The notes beneath the pieces were generated by a model. The model saw only the letters and a program-made list of their open reading frames with translations, did no database searches and was not told the origin of the DNA. A program made the translations under genes and the position numbers. DNA of 34,206 bases from Rhodoplanes serenus (lineage in GTDB: Bacteria; Pseudomonadota; Alphaproteobacteria; Rhizobiales; Xanthobacteraceae): the NCBI GenBank assembly GCA_945897515.1, contig CAMDFO010000049.1, forward strand, positions 1 to 34,206, read 5' to 3'. Numbering within the stretch: position 1 is the stretch's first letter; each line of letters begins with the position of its first letter. Of the stretch, positions 8,500 through 17,231 are shown piece by piece.

Positions 8500-9631
8500 A
8501 TGCGCGCCGAAACCGAAAAGCTGGTCGAAGACATCAAGCGGTCCGTGGGACTGCTGAGGAGGCATCTTTGACTTCGACAAATCGCAGGCGCGCCTGGCCG
8601 AACTGAACAAGCAGGCCGAAGACCCAAACTTCTGGAACGACAGCGCCCGCGCGCAACGCGCGATGCAGGAGCGCACGGCGCTCGAGGATCAGCTCACAGC
8701 CATCGGCCGGATCGAGCGCGAGCTTGACGACCATCTGATGCTGATCGAACTCGGCGAGGCCGAGAAGGATCAGAAGGTCATCGCCGAAGCTGAAGACGCT
8801 CTAAGGAAGATCAAGGCCGAGCTTGGCCGCCGTGAGATGGAAGCGTTGCTGTCCGGCGAAGCCGACGGCTTCGACTCTTATCTCGAAGTGCATGCCGGCG
8901 CGGGTGGCACCGAGAGCCAGGACTGGGCGGGCATGCTGTTTCGCATGTACCACCGCTGGGCCGAGCAGCATGGCTACAAGGTCGCGCTGCTGGAGGAGCA
9001 GCCGGGCGAGACCGCGGGCCTCAAGTCGGCGACCATTCAGGTCACAGGCCGCAATGCCTACGGCTGGCTCAAGACCGAGGCCGGCGTGCATCGCCTGGTG
9101 CGGATTTCACCGTTCGACTCCAATGCCCGCCGCCACACCTCGTTCGCGAGCGTGGCGGTGTTTCCGGTGGTCGACGATCGCATCAAGATCGAGATCAACG
9201 AGGCGGACGTTCGCACCGACACGATGCGCTCGCAAGGCGCCGGCGGCCAGCACGTCAACAAGACCGAATCCGCGGTGCGGCTCACCCACATTCCGACCGG
9301 CGTCGCAGTGATGTGCCAGGCCGAACGCTCGCAGCACAAGAACCGCGCCACCGCCTGGAACATGTTGCGCGCGCGGCTCTATGACATCGAATTGAAGCGG
9401 CGCGAGGCAAAAGCCGCTGCCGAAAATGCGCTGAAGACCGACATCGGCTGGGGCCACCAGATCCGTTCCTACGTGCTGCAGCCCTATCAGATGGTCAAGG
9501 ACCTGCGCACCGGCGTCACTTCGCCGACGCCGTCGGACGTGCTGGACGGCGATCTCGACCGCTTCATGGAGGCGACGCTGGCGCAGAAGGCGTTCGGTGG
9601 CGGTCCGGAGACGATTGAGGACGTAGAGTAG
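8500..9631 (+). CDS. prfB: Peptide chain release factor 2, with programmed +1 frameshift
   Basis: RF2 ends translation at UGA and UAA codons. The first frame starts at ATG 8500 (GAGGA Shine-Dalgarno 7 bases upstream) and encodes 23 residues ending RRHL before an in-frame TGA at 8569-8571. Skipping one base at CTT-TGA-C moves into the frame beginning GAC at 8570, which runs to 9631 and gives a protein of about 376 residues. The slip site is canonical: an internal AGGAGG at 8557-8562, one spacer codon, then CTT TGA C. The SPF anticodon-like motif is at about residues 203-205 and the GGQ motif at about 248-250. The join is autoregulatory: low RF2 slows termination at UGA and raises frameshifting. 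Frame-naive callers would start the gene at ATG 8663 and lose 54 residues. Confidence 0.95.
8557..8572 (+). promoter_or_regulatory. RF2 programmed +1 ribosomal frameshift site
   Basis: The sequence AGGAGG-CAT-CTT-TGA-C combines an internal Shine-Dalgarno three bases before the slippery CTT codon with a UGA followed by C, the poor termination context. This matches the well-characterised bacterial prfB recoding signal almost exactly. Confidence 0.93.
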
Positions 9632-9842
9632 GGCGTCTCGGTGGTCACGCATTTCAATGTCGAGCGCGCGAATTCGGTTCAAAGGCAGCATCAATTTGAA
9701 TGGCTTTTTTCGCCCGCGGCGAACGTCGAATTCAGCTTGATCGCAGGACGACGTAGCGTTCCGGAATCACGGTGCGCGACACTGCGTTCTTCACCGCTTG
9801 GCGCTGCGTTCTTCGGAGCGGTGACATGTGGAGGCGAATATC
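9632..9842 (+). other. Leader region before a small ORF, with inverted repeats
   Basis: The gap after prfB contains a weak A/T-rich hairpin (TTCAAA...TTTGAA) followed by TTTTTT near 9703-9712, a possible imperfect prfB terminator. It also has an 8-bp inverted repeat, TCACCGCT at 9791-9798 with AGCGGTGA at 9817-9824, six bases before the GGAGG Shine-Dalgarno of the small ORF. No clear promoter is visible. Confidence 0.35.
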
Positions 9843-9941
9843 ATGATGTGGATCGCGCTTTTTTCGGTGGCTGCCGCGGCGGCGGTTTGTTTGAGTCTGG
9901 CAGCCGTCATCCTCCAGCCTGTGGGCCGGGATTTCAGATGA
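9843..9941 (+). CDS. Putative 32-residue single-span membrane peptide
   Basis: A 33-codon frame (ATG 9843, TGA 9939-9941) preceded by a perfect GGAGG at 9830-9834 with 8-base spacing. The peptide is MMWIALFSVAAAAAVCL followed by SLAAVILQPVGRDFR: one hydrophobic helix of about 22 residues with a charged GRDFR C-terminus, which suggests an inner-membrane microprotein. It ends just before a strong terminator at 9982-10014, so it has the layout of a free-standing small gene. A 10-base direct repeat (GAGCGGTGAC) flanks the frame at 9816-9825 and 9946-9955. I do not recognise a family. Against it: peptides this short arise by chance in GC-rich DNA, and no promoter is obvious. Confidence 0.5.
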   Translation: MMWIALFSVAAAAAVCLSLAAVILQPVGRDFR

Positions 9942-9981
9942 TTTTGAGCGGTGACTGACGGTTCGACGGACTGCACACGCA

Positions 9982-10014
9982 AAAAAAGGGGCGGCATGTG
10001 GCCGCCCCTTTTTT
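9982..10014. terminator. Strong bidirectional intrinsic terminator
   Basis: GGGGCGGC at 9988-9995 pairs perfectly with GCCGCCCC at 10001-10008 around the loop ATGTG, flanked by an A-run (9981-9987) and a T-run (10009-10014). It works on both strands: it ends the minus-strand M23 peptidase gene 20 bases after its stop codon, and any plus-strand transcript of the small ORF. Confidence 0.93.
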
Positions 10015-10033
10015 CATGAGACTTCGATCGCGG

Positions 10034-11371
10034 CTAAAGCAGATTGCCAAGCCGGATGCCGGCGCGCAGGAATCTCTGCGGATCGACCGCGTCGCCGTCC
10101 ACCCGCGTCTCGTAATGCAGATGCGGCCCGGTCGAACGCCCGGTCGATCCAATGCGGCCGACGGTCTGTCCGGTGCGTACCATCTGCCCGGCCTTCACTT
10201 CGATTTCCGACAGATGCCCGTAGCGTGTGGTGATACCGCTGCCGTGATCGATTTCGACCATCTTGCCATAGCCGCCGTTCCAGCCCGCCGTGACCACCTT
10301 GCCGTTGGCCGTGGTGCGTACCGGGTCGCCGTGGCTGGCGCGGAAGTCGAGGCCGGAGTGCATGGCGGGGCCACGGCCGAACGGGTCGCTGCGAACGCCG
10401 AAGCTTGACGACAGGTCGATCTCGCCGAGAATCGGCTTGCGCACCGGCACCGTGCCGAGCGTGCGCGTGAGCCGGTCGATATGGGCGCGCGCGACCTTGA
10501 TGCGAAACAGTTGGCGCTCGAATGCGCCGGCGTTAGCCGGCAGCGTCACCGGCACGAACGGCCCGCCGACACCGGCTTGTGCCGTGACCTTGCCCGGATC
10601 CATGCCCAGATCGGCGAGCACGCCGCGCATTCGCTTGGCGCGGGTGTCATAGCTTTCTTCCAGCGTGTTGAGCGTTGAAGTCTGGCGCGTCTCGACCCGA
10701 TCGAGCGATGCCTGAAGGCGGGCGAGGGTGCCCTCGATGCCGCCCGCCACCGGCTTTGCTGCTGCGGCGACGCGGGTCGCGCTGGCCGGCAGCACCCGCG
10801 ACTCAAGCCGGGCTTCGCGATCGGGCGGCGCGGTGAACGTCACGGTGTCGCTGATCGGCGAGGGCTTGAGCGGCCCGCCCATCGGCGGGTTGATCGGTGC
10901 GGGAGCAGGAGCATGACGGCCGCGCGGCGCGATCGATCCGGTCGGAGTCGGATCGGGGACGCCGGTCAGCGTGGTGGCGCGCGATTCCAAGGTCGCCTGG
11001 CGGCGGAGGATCTGATCGAGCTTCTGCTCGAACTGCTCCTGGTCGAGCAACTGGCGGCTGGCGATCCGGTCGACCTGGGCGCGCAGCTCCGCGATGCGGT
11101 CCTCATAGGCGAATTGCATTTCCGCCTTGCGCGCGATCAATCGCGTCAGCACGTCGTCCTGAAAGGCGAAATAGGTTCCGGTCGCGAGCGACCAGCCGCC
11201 CATGATGACGACGCTCCCGACCGCGACCCAGAAGCTGATCGGGCCGAGCCGGATCTGGCGGCCTGCATGTGCGAGGGTGTAGTCGGTCCGAGCCGCCGGG
11301 CGCGGCTTGGCTGCATCGACCACCCGACCGGAATCGGGGCGATAGTTTCGGGCTGCGGAACCAGACGACAT
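10034..11371 (-). CDS. Membrane-anchored M23 family (LytM) metallopeptidase
   Basis: A 445-residue murein endopeptidase-like protein. I chose the ATG at 11371 (GGGGAG about 6 bases upstream) over an ATG 14 codons earlier that lacks a Shine-Dalgarno. A basic cytoplasmic N-terminus is followed by one transmembrane helix (about residues 43-66, SFWVAVGSVVIMGG), a coiled coil (about 73-135), a Pro-rich linker, a second helical region and the C-terminal LytM domain. The domain has H338 and D342 (HSGLDF), H386 (RYGHLS) and H417-L-H419 (GPHLHYE), so the Zn ligands and catalytic His appear intact. It would cut peptide crosslinks in the periplasm, or act as an amidase activator if inactive. A CtrA-like half-site lies upstream. 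Which peptide bond is cut is unknown. Confidence 0.9.
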   Translation of the reverse strand: MSSGSAARNYRPDSGRVVDAAKPRPAARTDYTLAHAGRQIRLGPISFWVAVGSVVIMGGWSLATGTYFAFQDDVLTRLIARKAEMQFAYEDRIAELRAQVDRIASRQLLDQEQFEQKLDQILRRQATLESRATTLTGVPDPTPTGSIAPRGRHAPAPAPINPPMGGPLKPSPISDTVTFTAPPDREARLESRVLPASATRVAAAAKPVAGGIEGTLARLQASLDRVETRQTSTLNTLEESYDTRAKRMRGVLADLGMDPGKVTAQAGVGGPFVPVTLPANAGAFERQLFRIKVARAHIDRLTRTLGTVPVRKPILGEIDLSSSFGVRSDPFGRGPAMHSGLDFRASHGDPVRTTANGKVVTAGWNGGYGKMVEIDHGSGITTRYGHLSEIEVKAGQMVRTGQTVGRIGSTGRSTGPHLHYETRVDGDAVDPQRFLRAGIRLGNLL

Positions 11372-11436
11372 CGACGCTCCCCAACCGGTCCCCGTTTCCC
11401 GAGGCCGGCGCATCTGAGGGCCGATTTCATCCCTGC

Positions 11437-11444
11437 ATGGTTAA
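11437..11444 (-). promoter_or_regulatory. CtrA half-site-like sequence upstream of the M23 gene
   Basis: On the minus strand this reads TTAACCAT, the strong half of the CtrA site, 66 bp before the chosen start of the M23 peptidase. The partner half at N7 spacing is TTCG rather than TTAA. Next to it (11447-11468) is a perfect 8-bp inverted repeat, TTTCCCGA/TCGGGAAA, with a 6-base loop. Confidence 0.25.
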
Positions 11445-11546
11445 TATTTCCCGAAGGGGATCGGGAAAATGCGATTCGTTGCTAATCAAGGGTGCACAAA
11501 CGGCTGGTTTGCCAGAGGCGATGGTACGGACGAGGGTTTGAAAGGG

Positions 11547-12017
11547 TCAAATCTCCTTGGCGGCAGCCAGCACCTCCTCGGCGTGGCCCGGCACCTTCAC
11601 CTTCTCCCAGATGCGGGCGATCTTGCCGTCCGGTCCGATCAGATAGGTATTCCGCAGAATGCCCATGTACTTCCGGTTGTACATGGATTTCTCCGCCCAG
11701 ACCCCATAGGCCTCGAGCATCTCGTGGGTTTCATCGGACGCCAGTGCGATCGAAAGGTCGTACTTCGCCTTGAATTTGTCCTGCTTGGAGACAGGGTCGG
11801 CCGACACGCCCAGAATGGCGGTGCCGGTCTTGGCAAAGGCTGGGGCGAGCCTGCTGAACGCCTGCGCCTCCAGGGTGCAACCTGAAGTGTCGGCCTTTGG
11901 ATAGAAATAGAGGACGAGCTTTCGCTCCTTGAAATCGGCCAGGGAGACCTCGCCGCCGCCATCTCGGGGCAGCACGAACCTGGGTGCCTTGGCTCCGACG
12001 GTAACCTTTGCGGCCAT
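11547..12017 (-). CDS. bcp: Bcp-type thiol peroxidase (peroxiredoxin)
   Basis: A 156-residue cytoplasmic peroxiredoxin that reduces hydrogen and organic peroxides. The thioredoxin fold carries the peroxidatic cysteine C47 in ADTSGCTLEAQAF. In Escherichia coli Bcp a resolving Cys sits five residues after the peroxidatic one; here that position is Q52, and no other Cys is visible, so this is a 1-Cys form that must be recycled by an external thiol. GGAAGG lies upstream of ATG 12017. It is divergent from the AsmA-like gene, and a perfect 9-bp inverted repeat stands 72 bp upstream of its start. Confidence 0.93.
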   Translation of the reverse strand: MAAKVTVGAKAPRFVLPRDGGGEVSLADFKERKLVLYFYPKADTSGCTLEAQAFSRLAPAFAKTGTAILGVSADPVSKQDKFKAKYDLSIALASDETHEMLEAYGVWAEKSMYNRKYMGILRNTYLIGPDGKIARIWEKVKVPGHAEEVLAAAKEI

Positions 12018-12088
12018 GCGCCTTCCTTTCGTCGTTTTCGAGGGGTCAATCTGAATTAGTCATAGGTGATACGGACGCTGGCGGTTAT

Positions 12089-12112
12089 CCGGGATTTTAT
12101 GCGAAATCCCGG
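12089..12112. promoter_or_regulatory. Perfect 9-bp inverted repeat in the bcp/asmA-like divergent region
   Basis: CCGGGATTT at 12089-12097 is exactly complementary to AAATCCCGG at 12104-12112, with a 6-base loop. It could be an operator for bcp (72 bp upstream of its start) or an RNA hairpin in the leader of the plus-strand gene. Two more palindromes follow: GCCGGT/ACCGGC at 12132-12146 and GCCCGATCGGGC at 12171-12182, which directly abuts ATG 12183. Confidence 0.4.
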
Positions 12113-12182
12113 TGGCACCATGCGAATCGGTGCCGGTACGACCGGCATGAGAGCCGGCGGACGAGGGGACGCCCGATCGGGC

Positions 12183-15100
12183 ATGACGGACAAGAATAAC
12201 AGTCCGCACAGCAGCGCGCTTCAGGAATTGGAAGCGGCTTTGGACCGGCACCGGCGAGCGCAAGCGGGAGAGACCGCGGCGCCGACGGACGCATTGCGAC
12301 GTTTTCGGCTCTGGCAGCGGTTTCGCTTGCAAGTGCCGTGGTCGCGACTTGCGATCGACTGGCGGCGTCCTTTGGTTCGCAGGATCGCAATCGCCTTCGC
12401 CGCCACGATCGTCGTTGTCGGGTTGGCAGGAGGCGCCCTGTGGTGGCGTCTTTCGAGCGGTCCGATCATCCTCGACCTCGCCACGCCGTGGCTCACGGCT
12501 GCGGTTGAGGAAAATCTCGGCGGCCAATACCGCATCAAAGTCGGCGGCACGCAGCTTGAGCGCGACAGCCACGGACGCACCCGCATTCGTCTTCGCGATA
12601 TCGTCGTGCGCAATTCCAGCGGTGCGCTGGTTGCGATTGCACCCAAAGCAGAGGTCGGCCTCTCCGGCACCAGTCTGCTGATCGCCCGTCCGCGCGCCGA
12701 AAGCTTGCGGCTGGTCGATGCCAACATGGTGCTCCGGGTCGAGGCGGATGGGCGCGTCAACGTGTTCGCCGGCGGCGATCTTCCGCTCGCCAGCATCGCA
12801 CCTATCGGCACGCAGCACCCCCCGGCCACGCCACCGAACTTCTCTTTGCAATCGGTGGCCGAGCGCAGTGCGGCGACGAACATCGTTGCGTTGCTGGCTT
12901 GGTTCGATGGGCTTAGCGGAATGGGCCGGGCCGGCTTCGACGGGCACGACCTTACGGAGATCGGTGTCACCAACGGCAGCCTGACGATCGACGACCGCCG
13001 CAACGGCCAGGAGTGGAAATTTCAGGAGATCAGCCTGCGGCTGATCCGCTCCGAGGGCGGCGTTGCGGTTGCCGTGGGCTCGGAGAGCGAGACGCGTCCG
13101 TGGCTGTTGAGCGCCGCGCTGGCCCCCGGGCGCCAGGGCAACCGGCTGCTGCAGGTCAATGCGCGCAAGGTGCTGCTGGATGACCTCTTGGCCTTGCGCA
13201 TGGGGGATGGCCGGCTGCGTTCCGATGCGCTCGTGTCGGGCACCATCCAGGCCGAAATCGCGTCCGACGGCACGCCGCAGACGCTGGCCGGCACCATCCT
13301 CGCGGAAGGCGGCTCGGTCGGCGACGCTGACGATCCCCACAGCCGGCTGCCGATCGGCAATGCGGAGTTCGGTCTGGACTGGGACATTGCCCGCGGCACG
13401 CTGCGCGTTCCGTTCAAGGTCGTGTCGGGACGCACCAGGTTCACACTGCGCTCCGAATTCGCGGCACCGAAGGACCCTGGCGGCAACTGGCAGTTCGCGG
13501 TGGGTGGGGGATGGATCCTGCTCGATCCGTTGACGCCGGATGAAGAAGGGATCGTGCTCAAGCGGGTGCTGGTGCGCGGTCACGTCGACCCCACCAAACA
13601 AAGAGTAGCACTCGAGCAGGCGGATTTCGGCACCAAGGAGCTTGGCGGCAGCACCGATGTCAGGGACATCAGCATCGCGCTGTCCGGAAATCTGGACTAC
13701 GGAGCCGAGCAGCGGATTTCGGTTGGACTTGCCGGCAACCGGATGACGGTCGGAGCGCTGAAGCGGCTTTGGCCAACGTTCGTGGCGCCTGCGGTGCGCG
13801 AGTGGGTGGCGCAACATCTCATCAGCGGCATGGTCCAACGGATGGATTTGGCGGCCAATATTCCGCTGGCCTCGCTGCACGCGACCGGTCCAGCCTACCC
13901 TGACGACGCTTTGTCGGTCGACATTGTCACCAGCGCGTCGGCGCTGCGTCCTGTCGAGGGCCTGCCGATCATCCGCGATGCCGACCTTACGGCGCGCATC
14001 ACCGGCCGTACCGCGACTGTCATCCTCGGCAAAGGCATCGTGGACGTCTCGCCGGGACGCCGCCTCAGCATTCCCAACGCGGTGTTTGAGGTGCCCGATA
14101 CCACGCAGCCGACGCCGCAGGCTCGGGTGCGCATGCGTCTTGAGGGATCCGTGCCGGCCGCGGCCGAACTGCTGGCATTGGAACGGTTGCGGGAATTTTC
14201 CGGCGCGCCGTTCGATCCGGCAACCACTCGCGGAACACTCAACGCCCAGATCACGCTCGCCATGCCGCTGCGCAGCGATCTGCCGCGCGGCGCGACCACC
14301 TACAACATGACGGTCGACTTGGCGAACTTCGCGGCCGACCGACTGGTGATGGGTCAGAAGCTGGAGGCTCAGACGTTGCGGGCCACCGCCAACAACCAGG
14401 GCTCGCTGATCCGCGGCGATGTGCGGATCAACGGAATGCCGGCGCAGATCGAATATCGGAAGGTCGCCGCCGAGCCCGACGCCGAGCTCAAGCTTTCGAC
14501 CACGCTCGACGAGACCTCGCGGGGCAAGCTCGGTTTCGATCTTGGCCTCGCGGTGACGGGATCGCTGCCGGTCAAGCTCGTCGGCCGCGTCGGCCCAGGC
14601 GACAAGGAAAGCCGGTTCAATGTCGAAGTCGATCTCACGCCGGTGAAGATCGACCAGTTGTTGCCCGGGTGGGTCAAGCCCGCCGGCCGTCCGGCGCGCA
14701 CCACATTCACGCTGATCAGGGACAAAGCCGTCAATCGTTTCGACGACCTGCTGATCGACGGGCAGGGCGTGCTGGCGAAGGGTGTGGTCGAGGTCGACGC
14801 CAACGGCGAATTGCAGTCAGCGAATTTCCCGATCTTCGCGACCTCCGACGGCGACAAGGCGACGCTGAAGGCCGATCGCGGCCCGGACGGCGCGTTGCGG
14901 GTGGTGATGCGCGGCGATGTGTTCGACGGCCGCAACTTCGTCAAATCGTCGATGGCCGGTCCGTCGGACCCGAAAGCCAAACCCCGCCAGGCCGACGTCG
15001 ATCTCGACATCAAGATCGGCGTGGTCGCGGGCCACCACGGCGAAGCGTTGCGGAGTCTCGATCTGCGCATGTCGCGACGCGGTGGACGCATCCGGACCTT

Positions 15101-15773
15101 TGTGCTGAACGCCAAGATCGGCCGCGACACGCCGTTGATCGGCGAAATGCGCGCGCGCGTCAGCACCAACCGGCAAATTCTCTATTTCGAAACCGGCGAC
15201 GCCGGGGCGTTGTTCCGTTTCACCGACGTTTATCCGCGGATGGCCGGCGGAAAGATGTGGGTGGCGATGGATCCGCCGACTCAGGAGATGACTCCGCAGG
15301 AGGGCCTGATCAGCGTGCGCGACTTCGCCATTCGCGGCGAAGGCGCGCTCGATCGCGTGGTGGCGGGCCAGAATACCCGAAACCAGATCGAATTCTCGCA
15401 GGCACGGGCGGAGTTCACCAAGTTTCCGGGCCGCATGGCGGTGCGCGACGGTGTGGTGCGCGGGCCTCTGATCGGCGCCACCATCGAAGGGAACATCGAC
15501 TACGCGCGTGACGAAGTGAACATGCGCGGCACGCTGGTGCCGCTCTACGGCATCAACAATATGTTCGGTCAAATCCCGATCGTCGGCCTGTTCCTCGGTG
15601 GCGGCAAAGACGAAGGACTGCTCGGAATCACCTATGAGGTGACCGGGCCGCCCAGCAACCCGCGGCCGCAGGTCAATCCGCTTTCCGCGATCGCGCCGGG
15701 ATTGCTACGCAAGTTCTTCGAGTTCCGCGACAACAGTGGCAACGAGCGGGCGTTTACCGACCCGAGCCGGTAG
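12183..15773 (+). CDS. AsmA/YhdP-like large membrane-anchored protein (DUF3971 type)
   Basis: About 1196 residues from ATG 12183. A charged cytoplasmic N-terminus is followed by one transmembrane helix (about residues 67-87, RIAIAFAATIVVVGLAGG), then a very long periplasmic region rich in beta repeats. The C-terminal block containing GTLVPLYGINN, FGQIPIVGLFLGG and GLLGITYEVTGP is the AsmA-like C-terminal region. Members of this superfamily, such as YhdP and TamB, form hydrophobic-groove bridges that move phospholipids toward the outer membrane. That role is inferred from family. The start is uncertain: ATG 12120, ATG 12099 and GTG 12066 are in frame, none with a good Shine-Dalgarno; 12183 has GAGGGG 13 bases upstream with a palindrome in between. 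A REP-like element separates it from convergent tyrS. Confidence 0.88.
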   Translation: MTDKNNSPHSSALQELEAALDRHRRAQAGETAAPTDALRRFRLWQRFRLQVPWSRLAIDWRRPLVRRIAIAFAATIVVVGLAGGALWWRLSSGPIILDLATPWLTAAVEENLGGQYRIKVGGTQLERDSHGRTRIRLRDIVVRNSSGALVAIAPKAEVGLSGTSLLIARPRAESLRLVDANMVLRVEADGRVNVFAGGDLPLASIAPIGTQHPPATPPNFSLQSVAERSAATNIVALLAWFDGLSGMGRAGFDGHDLTEIGVTNGSLTIDDRRNGQEWKFQEISLRLIRSEGGVAVAVGSESETRPWLLSAALAPGRQGNRLLQVNARKVLLDDLLALRMGDGRLRSDALVSGTIQAEIASDGTPQTLAGTILAEGGSVGDADDPHSRLPIGNAEFGLDWDIARGTLRVPFKVVSGRTRFTLRSEFAAPKDPGGNWQFAVGGGWILLDPLTPDEEGIVLKRVLVRGHVDPTKQRVALEQADFGTKELGGSTDVRDISIALSGNLDYGAEQRISVGLAGNRMTVGALKRLWPTFVAPAVREWVAQHLISGMVQRMDLAANIPLASLHATGPAYPDDALSVDIVTSASALRPVEGLPIIRDADLTARITGRTATVILGKGIVDVSPGRRLSIPNAVFEVPDTTQPTPQARVRMRLEGSVPAAAELLALERLREFSGAPFDPATTRGTLNAQITLAMPLRSDLPRGATTYNMTVDLANFAADRLVMGQKLEAQTLRATANNQGSLIRGDVRINGMPAQIEYRKVAAEPDAELKLSTTLDETSRGKLGFDLGLAVTGSLPVKLVGRVGPGDKESRFNVEVDLTPVKIDQLLPGWVKPAGRPARTTFTLIRDKAVNRFDDLLIDGQGVLAKGVVEVDANGELQSANFPIFATSDGDKATLKADRGPDGALRVVMRGDVFDGRNFVKSSMAGPSDPKAKPRQADVDLDIKIGVVAGHHGEALRSLDLRMSRRGGRIRTFVLNAKIGRDTPLIGEMRARVSTNRQILYFETGDAGALFRFTDVYPRMAGGKMWVAMDPPTQEMTPQEGLISVRDFAIRGEGALDRVVAGQNTRNQIEFSQARAEFTKFPGRMAVRDGVVRGPLIGATIEGNIDYARDEVNMRGTLVPLYGINNMFGQIPIVGLFLGGGKDEGLLGITYEVTGPPSNPRPQVNPLSAIAPGLLRKFFEFRDNSGNERAFTDPSR

Positions 15774-15794
15774 CAGCTCCGTTCGTCCTCTCTC

Positions 15795-15877
15795 CGTCAT
15801 GCCCGGCCTTGTGCCGGGCATCCACGGTTTGGCCACGCCATCAGACGTGGATGGCCGGGACAAGCCCGGCCATGACG
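15795..15877. repeat. REP-like nested palindromic element
   Basis: Two 32-base arms (15795-15826 and 15846-15877) are inverted relative to each other with 28 of 32 matches and a 19-base centre. Each arm is itself a perfect hairpin: GCCCGGC-CTTGT-GCCGGGC on the left and GGCCGGG-ACAAG-CCCGGCC on the right. All four mismatches between arms fall at paired positions of these small hairpins, so they are two compensated base-pair swaps. From memory, very similar elements are scattered through Bradyrhizobium-like genomes. It lies between the convergent stop codons of the AsmA-like gene and tyrS. Confidence 0.8.
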
Positions 15878-15900
15878 TGGGTAGAGTGGGTGCCCGGCAG

Positions 15901-17151
15901 CTACATCGGCTTGAGCAGGACGTGCTTCTTCTTACCGAGCGATAGCTTGATGACGCCTTCGGGCGTCAGTGTCGCGGGCGACAGCATCATTTTCTCGTCG
16001 GTCACCGTTGCATCGTTGACCCTGAGACCGCCGCCCTTGATCTGACGGCGCGCATCGCCATTGGACGTCACAAGGCCTGCACGCACGAAGGCCGAGAGCA
16101 CGCCAATGCTGTGCATCTCGGCACGTGGAATTTCGATCGTCGGCAGCTTTTCCGACAGTGTGCCTTCTTCAAAAGTCTTTCGCGCGGTGCCAGCGGCTTC
16201 GTCGGCGGCGGTGCGGCCGTGGACCATGGCAGTCGCCTCGGTGGCCAGCACCTTCTTGGCCTCGTTAATCTCCGAACCCTTGAGCGCGGCGAGCCTGCCG
16301 ATCTCGTCAAGCGGCAGCACGGTGAACAGCTTGAGAAAGCGGGCGACGTCGCCGTCCTCGGTGTTGCGCCAGAACTGCCAGTAGTCGTAGGGGCTCACCA
16401 TATCGGCGTTGAGCCACACCGCGCCGGCCGCGGTCTTGCCCATCTTGGCGCCGGACGCGGTGGTGATCAGCGGCGCGGTCAACGCAAAAAGCTGCGCGTT
16501 CGCCATGCGGCGTCCGAGATCGATGCCGTTGATGATGTTGCCCCACTGGTCCGAGCCGCCCATCTGCAACACGCAACCGGTGCGCTTGTGAAGCTCGACG
16601 AAATCGTAGGCCTGCAGGATCATGTAGTTGAATTCGAGAAACGACAATTCCTGCTGACGATCGAGGCGCATCTTCACCGAATCGAAGCTCAGCATTCGGT
16701 TGACCGAAAAATGCCGGCCGACATCGCGCAGAAAGTCGATGTAGTTGAGTGTGTTCAGCCAGTCGGCATTGTTCGCCATCATGGCGGTGCCGCCGTCACT
16801 CTCGAACTTCAGAAACTTCGAGAACACCTGCCGGATGCCCTTGAGGTTCTCGGCGATGATGTCGTCGGTCAGAATGCGCCGGCTCTCGTCCTTGCCGGAA
16901 GGGTCGCCGACGCGCGTCGTGCCGCCGCCCATCAGCGCGATCGGCCGGTGGCCGGTCTGCTGCATCCAATGCAGCATCATGATCGGCAGCAGTGAGCCGA
17001 TGTGCAGCGAGGGCGCGGTGCAGTCGAACCCGATGTAGGCCGTGATGGCTTGAGACTTGGCGAGCTGGTCGAGCGCGTCCGGCTCCGACACCTGGTGGAT
17101 GAACCCCCGGGTCGCCAGAACATTAAGGAAATCCGACTTATAAGCGCTCAT
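15901..17151 (-). CDS. tyrS: Tyrosyl-tRNA synthetase
   Basis: A 416-residue class I aminoacyl-tRNA synthetase that charges tRNA-Tyr. The HIGH-like signature is H50-I-G-S53 in PSLHIGSLL, the tyrosine pocket includes YIGFD at 39-43 and the [10 protein letters not shown] segment at about 196-205, and the KMSKS-like loop is K236-M-G-K-T240. An S4 RNA-binding domain occupies about residues 350-416. Length is normal for bacterial TyrRS. It is divergent from anmK, with 80 bp between the starts, and an AAGG lies upstream of the ATG. Confidence 0.97.
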   Translation of the reverse strand: MSAYKSDFLNVLATRGFIHQVSEPDALDQLAKSQAITAYIGFDCTAPSLHIGSLLPIMMLHWMQQTGHRPIALMGGGTTRVGDPSGKDESRRILTDDIIAENLKGIRQVFSKFLKFESDGGTAMMANNADWLNTLNYIDFLRDVGRHFSVNRMLSFDSVKMRLDRQQELSFLEFNYMILQAYDFVELHKRTGCVLQMGGSDQWGNIINGIDLGRRMANAQLFALTAPLITTASGAKMGKTAAGAVWLNADMVSPYDYWQFWRNTEDGDVARFLKLFTVLPLDEIGRLAALKGSEINEAKKVLATEATAMVHGRTAADEAAGTARKTFEEGTLSEKLPTIEIPRAEMHSIGVLSAFVRAGLVTSNGDARRQIKGGGLRVNDATVTDEKMMLSPATLTPEGVIKLSLGKKKHVLLKPM

Positions 17152-17231
17152 CTGCTGTGCCTTTTTGCGCGGCTGGTGTAACAGGTCCGACGCGAGATTT
17201 AAACGGCCAGAGCAGGGGAGACGTTAACGGC

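Noticed and set aside
8500..8663. prfB read as a pseudogene or sequencing error because of the early TGA
   Set aside because: The complete programmed frameshift signal and the intact downstream protein show normal recoding.
9641..9958. 105-codon open frame after prfB
   Set aside because: No ribosome site and no protein-like pattern; the well-supported 32-codon frame overlaps it in another frame.
12060..13880. 606-codon open frame on the minus strand over the AsmA-like gene
   Set aside because: Shadow frame of a clearly coding plus-strand gene; no domain or ribosome site.
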